The notes beneath the pieces are model-generated. The model saw only the letters and a list, made by a program, of their open reading frames with translations, searched no databases and was not told where the DNA came from. Of a stretch of 13,291 bases of DNA, positions 8,351 to 13,291 are shown piece by piece. The DNA comes from Smittium culicis (taxonomy: Eukaryota > Kickxellomycota > Harpellomycetes > Harpellales > Legeriomycetaceae). Location: the NCBI GenBank assembly GCA_001970855.1, contig LSSN01001352.1, forward strand, positions 1 to 13,291, in the 5' to 3' direction. Both the position numbers and the translations under genes were made by a program. Each line of letters starts with the position of its first letter. The first letter of the stretch is position 1.

Positions 8351-9588
8351 TTATTAATACCTTTGAGAAATCCTCCATCCAATCCCACTTATTATTTTTT
8401 CTACCCAATATTTGAATGGTATCGGTTAATTCTGCATAATCTGGAATGAGATTTCTAAAATACGAGCCTAATGCCAAAAATGATCAAAGATATTTTACAT
8501 TTTGTGATATTTTTCTCGTTTCAAGCGCTTTTATTACTATTTGGTCAGGTAAGATATCTTTTTAGGTGATTAAGTGGCCTAAAATCTAAATATTTTCGAG
8601 ATAAAATTATACTTGTTTAGTTCAAGCGGGATTTTATTCTGTTTACACAATTTAAAAACTTTTTTTAAGTTATAAAAATGTTTTATACTAGAATTTTGAA
8701 ATAAAAAAAATGTAATCTAAATAAAAAATAAAAAAATTGTGAAGTTATCTACTTAATATTTTCTCCATCATTATTTAAAATAGTGAGGGTACATTGGTCA
8801 ACGTCTATTGTAGATGGATAAAGTGAAATATCCCAAACGCACTAATAAAAGCATAATAATCTTTTGATAATTTTTTCAATATAACCTGCCAATATCCGCT
8901 GAATAGATAAAGAGTAGTGTAATATTTTCTATATTCAAAAAATCCAGAAAGTCGTCTTTTCTTGAGATGGTTAAAATTATCTTTGCCTCAAATCGTTTAG
9001 CAGTTTAATTGATACTTAAGCGCATTTCTTACATTTTTTGGGTCTAAAACCACTGAAAAAAATCATTAAGGTTCAGATCCCTTGATTATCCTTGCTTCTA
9101 AAATTTCATCTATTTCTTTCTTAACTATCTTTTCCATTTTGAACGCCCTTCTTAAACTTTTAATTATGGAAACTAGATTATTTTAAAGTTTAAATTTATA
9201 AACATAGATATTTATACTCTTAATTTCGTTTTTATTTTCAGGAAATAAATATTTATTTTACTTAACCAAACAATAAAATCTATTCTTTAAATTATTATCA
9301 AATCTATTTAATATTTCAATCATTTTCTCTTCAAAAGTTTCAAAAAAAAATTTTTTCTAGTTCTTTTTAAAGTATAAGGTCCTCGTTATTAGACGAATTT
9401 GTCATTTCGTAATTTTAAATCTACAAGAAAAGTGCTTTTTTTCCCAAGTCTGTGGTGAAATCAGGTTCATTGTAATAGCCAATTGCATCAGATCCAATAT
9501 ATTCATAACCTTATCTACTTATTTTCCCAATTATTTCGCTTTTACTGTTGATTTTTTCTTTATCTTCCTACCCTCATAATTAATAGTT
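8351..9588 (-). pseudogene. E1 reverse transcriptase remnant with upstream linker
   Basis: After the protease linker (TINYEGRKI next to LTR3), a long coherent frame leads into KKEIDEILEARIIKGSEP (about 9122-9069), the family's E-I-x-E-L-L-x-x-G-I-I-x-P-S start of RT. Then FSVVLDPKN matches P-V-V-L-V-x-K-K, LFSGYWQV (8906-8883) matches D-L-x-S-G-Y-x-Q-V with its first catalytic Asp changed to Leu, and SAFGIFHF matches the P-F-G-x-x-E-F block. IFYLDYIFFISK carries the YLDD box as YLDY (8723-8712), so the second Asp is Tyr. LGHLIT and FLALGSYFRNLIPDY (near 8480-8436) are thumb motifs, and WDWMEDFSK (near 8390-8365) is the connection to RNase H. Loss of catalytic Asp residues plus stops make it dead. 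Confidence 0.88.
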
Positions 9589-9630
9589 CAAGGTGTAATG
9601 GTTCAATAATAATTGGACTTGCATTACCCC

Positions 9631-9658
9631 TGGAATTTGGTTTCAGAACCAAATTCCA
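9631..9658. other. Stem-loop in LTR3, upstream of TATA
   Basis: A perfect 12-bp inverted repeat (TGGAATTTGGTT / AACCAAATTCCA) is closed by the tetranucleotide TCAG. It ends 12 bp before the TATAAATA box. Confidence 0.85.
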
Positions 9659-9670
9659 TTTTTTATATCA

Positions 9671-9678
9671 TATAAATA
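9671..9678 (+). promoter_or_regulatory. TATA box in LTR3
   Basis: TATAAATA lies 77 bp from the 5' end of LTR3, between its two stem-loops. It is identical in sequence to the TATA box of the E0 LTR, although the LTRs are otherwise different. Confidence 0.55.
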
Positions 9679-9711
9679 AGCGTAACTTCCCACTTTTTGG
9701 AAGTTAAGCTT
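9678..9711. other. Stem-loop in LTR3, downstream of TATA
   Basis: The arms are AAGC-G-TAACTTCC (9678-9690) and GGAAGTTA-A-GCTT (9699-9711): 12 pairs and one mismatch around an 8-nt loop. It lies where the transcript would start, so it could form at the RNA 5' end. Confidence 0.75.
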
Positions 9712-9799
9712 TTCAATCTTTTATTCTTTCCAATTCCCACATTATTATTATTTTTATATTATTATTTAAAATTAAATTAACTTGATCCCTTACACAAGG

Positions 9800-10193
9800 A
9801 CATTTTTTTACAATCTGGAATTCTATTGAGAATATTATTTCATTTTCAAATTAAACATTTAAAGATAACTTTCCTAAGATAGTAGTTTTGGTATACCAAC
9901 TTTCGTAACATGACTTTCAAGATTTGATAGAGCTAATTTTAGTTAATTCGCTAATCTAAATTATTCAATCAAATTATTTTATTTAATAGTATAAAAGACT
10001 TAGAGATTCGAAAAATGAATCTCAAAGTCTTTCAACTTTTTCTCATTCTCTTAATAAAAATAACTTTCGAATCTAACACTGGCTTAAGTTTTTTCCACTT
10101 CAAATATAGAAACCAAGTTTAGTTTAAAAGCTCAACAGTAATTACTCAGAATGAAGCCCCGCTGTGTATAAATAGTGGTATTCTTAATTTTCC
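9800..10193 (-). pseudogene. E1 aspartic protease remnant
   Basis: The protease would cut the gag-pol polyprotein. GKLRIPLFIHSGASF (10193-10149) matches the family's L-x-D-S-G-A-x motif with the catalytic Asp replaced by His (codon 10166-10164). VITVELL follows as expected after a stop. The domain end is seen at about 9850-9795 as FENEIIFSIEFQ, matching D-I-I-L-G-x-x-F/W-L. The distance between these two ends is about 110 codons, longer than the roughly 70 usual for the family, and a strong stem-loop (9994-10032) lies in the excess, pointing to a small insertion. LTR3 interrupts the linker right after the domain. Confidence 0.65.
9994..10032. other. 39-nt stem-loop after a TATAAAAG box
   Basis: There are 16-nt arms (9994-10009 and 10017-10032) with a single mismatch (A10002/A10024) and a 7-nt loop. 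TATAAAAG (9990-9997) overlaps its start, and AATAAA lies about 20 bp after it. The same TATA-then-stem-loop order is seen in LTR3. Confidence 0.75.
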
Positions 10194-10649
10194 AAATTTT
10201 ACCATTATATAGGTGCTGCCTTCTTTGAAATAATTTCCAGAATTTTTTAGCTCCCTTTATTATATTTCTGTCAGAACTAATTAGAAAAAATAGGTTTTTT
10301 TGTTCTTAATTTTCTTATTAATTTCTTTGAGTTCTATTATCAATTAATTTACAGCTTTGGGTTTGCCTGCCAAATAATTTTTTCGAGATAGAGACACTGT
10401 GACTTATAGAACCTCTTTTGAAAACTCAGAAGCATAGGATACTTTTTATGTTATTTTAATGATGTACGATTTTCCTCGCAATATGAATTGTCTAACATAT
10501 TATCAATTCTCATTCTTTTATGATCATCCATTCATTTCTTCAATTATTATCTAAAAGCATTACACCCTTGTTTTCACCCTTTTGGTTATTTATTAAAGAT
10601 TGAATGATTAAAAAATTTCGTTCCTTTTGAGAGTAATTGTTTTTCTGGA

Positions 10650-11421
10650 TTCCTCTGTATGAGTTATCCCTGTTGTGACAGTTTCTAGAGACGTGAAAAA
10701 TGATATTTTAGCCGATGTGCCTAACCATTATTTCTTCATTAATATTCCTTTCTTCCAAGAGTAATTCAATTCTAATAAATATATTTTTTATTTCGGCTAA
10801 TGATCTGTATTCGTCCTCTTTGGCTCGGGCTACTGTTAATTTTTTTCGAGGATTAGACTCATAGTTCTTTCTTTTTAAATAATAATTATTCGATCTTTAG
10901 AATCTTTTTCCATGCCCCAGTTATTATAATTTTGCTCATTAGTCAGAATATATGATAATTCACTATATATTTATAAAATTACCACAGAATAAATAGACTT
11001 AAAAGTTGCTGGATGAACTATTTCTCGAATAAAAAGTTCCAAAGTTTCCATAAAGCGAAAATTGACCTCTCTAGCCCCTTTAGCTTTTTTACGAAAATAA
11101 AAAGATCAATTTTCCAAAAGAAGTTAGCTGTTATTTTTTTTTCAGTAAATAAGCGTGAAAAATTATTTCTCATTTATAGAATCAATTGGTTCTGAATTCA
11201 AATTGAAGATTCATTTATGGTTGTATCTAGTTACAGAGCCAATTATGCAGCGTCTCCTTTCACCAAAAATTAAAAAATTTTCATATTAGTTTCTTCGTTC
11301 CATTTTTTTATTACACAAAATTTTCTAAACATTTAAATTCATAATTCTATCGAAATATATTCAGAAATTCCAGAAAATCTTTCTGGCAGTCCGCTGAAAT
11401 TTTCTTCTGCTGCGCTTCCAT
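10650..11421 (-). pseudogene. E1 gag remnant
   Basis: Gag packages element RNA. An ATG at 11421 opens MEAQQKKIS, and after a frame change FSGLPERFSG (near 11395-11366) matches the family's L-P-E-P-E-x-F-x-G opening. About 35 codons on, FLVKGDAA (KGDAA at 11260-11246) matches the S-Y-L-x-G-x-A-x-x-W landmark. A coherent 48-codon frame, rich in Glu and Lys and containing KEDEYRSLAEIKN, spans 10851-10708. Close after it HVSRNC (10695-10678), followed by the basic NRDNSYRG, fits the H-x4-C half of a CCHC zinc knuckle; the two preceding Cys are lost, so this last point is tentative. Stops are frequent. The ATG may not be the true start. Confidence 0.65.
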
Positions 11422-13291
11422 TTTACTTACATGGAGCTGATGATAACGCCAACTTTTTCTAACCGATTTTAAATCCAGAAATTTTCAAGGTCCAAATATT
11501 TGCTAAATTGAACGAAATTTTCAAGAATTGAAATTTGATTATTCTCAAGCTCAAATTAAATACATTATGTTAATTGCACATTGCAGATATATGGAAAATA
11601 GAGATATTTAACTCATAAATTATGGTTGCTACCATCAGTAATGGAACCCTAAATTTATAAACCATTGCGCCTAAATTAAAAATAAACAGCCAAAAAATAA
11701 AAAAGCCATGAAATTAAATAAGAACTTTAATCTTTCTCTATGGTCAATTTTGTATATTATATATCAAGAATATGATTTCTATAGAAGCTTGTTTGTTATA
11801 GTATCTGAAAAGCGATTATTTAACTATAATGATGGGCTTTAAAAACTAAAAATCGCCTAATAAAGCCCATTGTATACTTATAGATCTAGATTTATGAAAA
11901 ATGATGGAAATACCTCAAAATTTAAAACCTAAATGTTTGTATATCCAGAGAATCAATGGTGATTATTTCTAGAGTACCAGCATAATATATTTTATCGCAC
12001 GAATAAAAAATTGTTTTTATTTTGATTTATTGGACGCTAAAGAATAAGATAAAAAAATTTTAAATCATGCTTACAAAAGATAATTCAAAAAGGAAGTTTA
12101 TTTTCTTCCATCCTTATCGGCAATTAATCAATAATTTTCTAAAGATAGGTATTAATTATTACACTTTTTTTTAATTTTTTTCTAATAAAAGAGAAAATTT
12201 CTGTAGCTTACATCTATATAATTTAATTATTATCGTTTCCCAATAATTAAATGACTTTATTTTAACGCTCCTCCAATCAAAGAATTTTAGAAGATTCTTT
12301 CTAAAAAGCCAAAATACCTTAAAAAATAATGATGTCTAATTAGCATGGTATATATAATCTATTATTTTATCCAATTAAATGTATTATTATTAACTTTCGA
12401 AGACATTAGCTTGATTGATACTAATAAAATACTAGACATAGTGCTCAGATGTATTTTATCCAAGTATTAGAACCTCTGGATTGACTTACTACGAAAACTA
12501 TCTGTCACTAAAAGATTATTCGTTTTATTAATGAATCGTATTATTACAAAAAAAACAGATACGCCGTATGTAAATTTGGGAATATTTAATTTATATTCTA
12601 CCACCGAGTAAAGGGTGTAAATTTAGACGAACATATCACTACATTCAACAAGTCCATATTGCAGTACACAAATTTCATTATTAAATAATTTTTAGCACTA
12701 TAAATCTGAGATTTATTAAGGGTTTTTTAACTGCGGATTTTTTGAAAAATCGGGCTACATTTTATATCAAGCAGTACATCTTTATTGTAAATAATAATTT
12801 TTTAAAAACTACAAGATTATTTGTTCTGATTTAAAAGTCTATTAAAAAAATAGGTGATATCTTAGAGATCAGTATTGTGAGTGTCTTGTATAAATTCATA
12901 AGATATTTCATTGATTATGGAATTTAATTTATCCTTTGGATATCATAAAGCCTATTCGATCTCTTCAACTAAAACCAATTTAAATAATAATATTTCTACT
13001 TACGTATATTAATTTATCATTTATAATAGATATCAGCTCTCTTTCCCGGTTTACTCGCAACATTTTTATTGAGATTTTGCATATAAAAAAATTCTAATAA
13101 ATGTCAGCTTTCTGAAGATCTTTAGTAAGAATTTTTGAAACATGAAAATACACAATTTTTCAAAATTCCTTTATTACTTTGTTTTGATTGATCGATAGCA
13201 AAATATATTATAGCTTTCTGCATCTGTTAATTTCTCTCTGGATCTAAAAAATAATGATTCAGTATCATGATTTCAAAATATTTAAAATTAT
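11422..13291. other. A+T-rich region with no gene recognised
   Basis: This lies upstream of E1 gag (minus strand), so the E1 leader and 5' LTR should be at its left part. I found no LTR ends, no convincing primer-binding site and no retrotransposon or host motifs in either strand. A stem-loop at 11832-11870 is the only clear structure; short inverted repeats also occur near 12090 and 12735. Confidence 0.5.
11832..11870. other. Stem-loop upstream of E1 gag
   Basis: A perfect 10-bp inverted repeat (ATGGGCTTTA / TAAAGCCCAT) has a 19-nt loop. It is about 410 bp upstream of the E1 gag ATG (minus strand), a plausible place for the U3 region of the lost 5' LTR; this placement is inference. Confidence 0.5.

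Larger units (their letters stand above)
9594..9794 (+). repeat. LTR3: solo LTR (201 bp) inserted in E1
   Basis: The ends are TGTAATGG (9594-9601) and CCCTTACA (9787-9794), an inverted terminal repeat with 7 of 8 matches and TG...CA. Perfect 5-bp direct repeats CAAGG flank it at 9589-9593 and 9795-9799. On the minus strand the E1 protease-RT linker reads EIIFSIEFQIVKKCP on one side and TINYEGRKI on the other, in the same frame once the LTR and one repeat copy are removed. Two strong stem-loops (9631-9658, 9678-9711) flank a TATAAATA box (9671-9678), followed by a pyrimidine-rich stretch; this suggests plus orientation. There is no internal element sequence, so it is a solo LTR. It is less decayed than its surroundings, hence younger. 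Confidence 0.88.
6400..11421 (-). mobile_element. E1: decayed Ty3/gypsy retrotransposon carrying two nested LTRs
   Basis: About 5 kb of minus-strand sequence shows gag (11421-10650), protease (10193-9800), RT (9340-8351), RNase H (8350-7571) and integrase (7570-6400) in Ty3/gypsy order. The identification rests on many motif blocks, several very clear (LFSGYWQV, FLALGSYFRNLIPDY, LYTDNSAVAILFK, ADYLSR, a GPY/F-like VPYKF). Reading needs numerous stops and frame changes, so the element is dead. LTR2 (7939-8275) and LTR3 (9594-9794) sit inside it as later insertions. No chromodomain was found after the GPY/F module, unlike E0, and the wording of its motifs differs from E2, so it is a separate lineage. 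Its own LTRs were not located. Confidence 0.88.

Noticed and set aside
9888..9899. 12-bp perfect palindrome TTGGTATACCAA as an operator-like site
   Set aside because: It lies in decayed protease coding sequence with no promoter context; one such palindrome is not surprising.
11013..11195. 60-codon plus-strand ORF
   Set aside because: It lies opposite the E1 gag remnant and has no recognisable features.
11625..11645. TGGTAGCAACC on the minus strand as an E1 primer-binding site
   Set aside because: It matches only the first bases of a tRNA-derived site, and no LTR end with CA directly precedes it.
1..13291. tRNA, rRNA, CRISPR array or bacterial-type operon signals
   Set aside because: No cloverleaf with a TTC-loop box, no regularly spaced repeats and no intact gene clusters were seen on either strand.

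Overview
The window looks like a repeat-rich, strongly A+T-rich stretch of a eukaryotic nuclear genome, most likely fungal. That is an inference from the Ty3/gypsy chromodomain element at the left edge and from the overall base composition; no host gene is present to test it. I recognise no host protein gene, tRNA, rRNA or CRISPR array. Everything I can identify belongs to LTR retrotransposons of different ages, so the window is best read as a nested retrotransposon graveyard.

Left edge (1-630, + strand): the 3' end of a comparatively young chromodomain Ty3/gypsy element, here called E0. It consists of an intact polyprotein C-terminus ending in a chromodomain, a polypurine tract, and a 298-bp 3' LTR (333-630) with TGTCA...TGACA ends, a TATA box, an AATAAA signal and three stem-loops.

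Centre-left (about 1310-5209, - strand): a heavily decayed Ty3/gypsy element, E2. No long ORF survives, but reading through stops and frameshifts on the minus strand gives gag, reverse transcriptase (RT), connection, RNase H, integrase core and GPY/F blocks in canonical order with mostly canonical spacing.

Centre-right (about 6400-11421, - strand): a second decayed Ty3/gypsy element, E1, in the same orientation but from a different lineage. Gag, a protease with a mutated active site (HSGAS), RT with a mutated YLDD (YLDY), RNase H and integrase (zinc finger to GPY/F) can be followed. Two later insertions are nested in it, both apparently solo LTRs: LTR2 (7939-8275, TSD CTGA on the minus strand) cuts the RNase H active-site motif, and LTR3 (9594-9794, TSD CAAGG) cuts the protease-RT linker. 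Removing either LTR with one TSD copy rejoins a readable frame.

The remaining sequence (631-1309, 5210-6399, 11422-13291) is A+T-rich with no recognisable coding potential. It probably includes the eroded LTRs and leaders of E1 and E2. The genes do not work together as a system. The coherent story is a history of insertions: E1 and E2 first, LTR2 and LTR3 later into E1, and E0 probably late. I found no convincing undescribed biological system.
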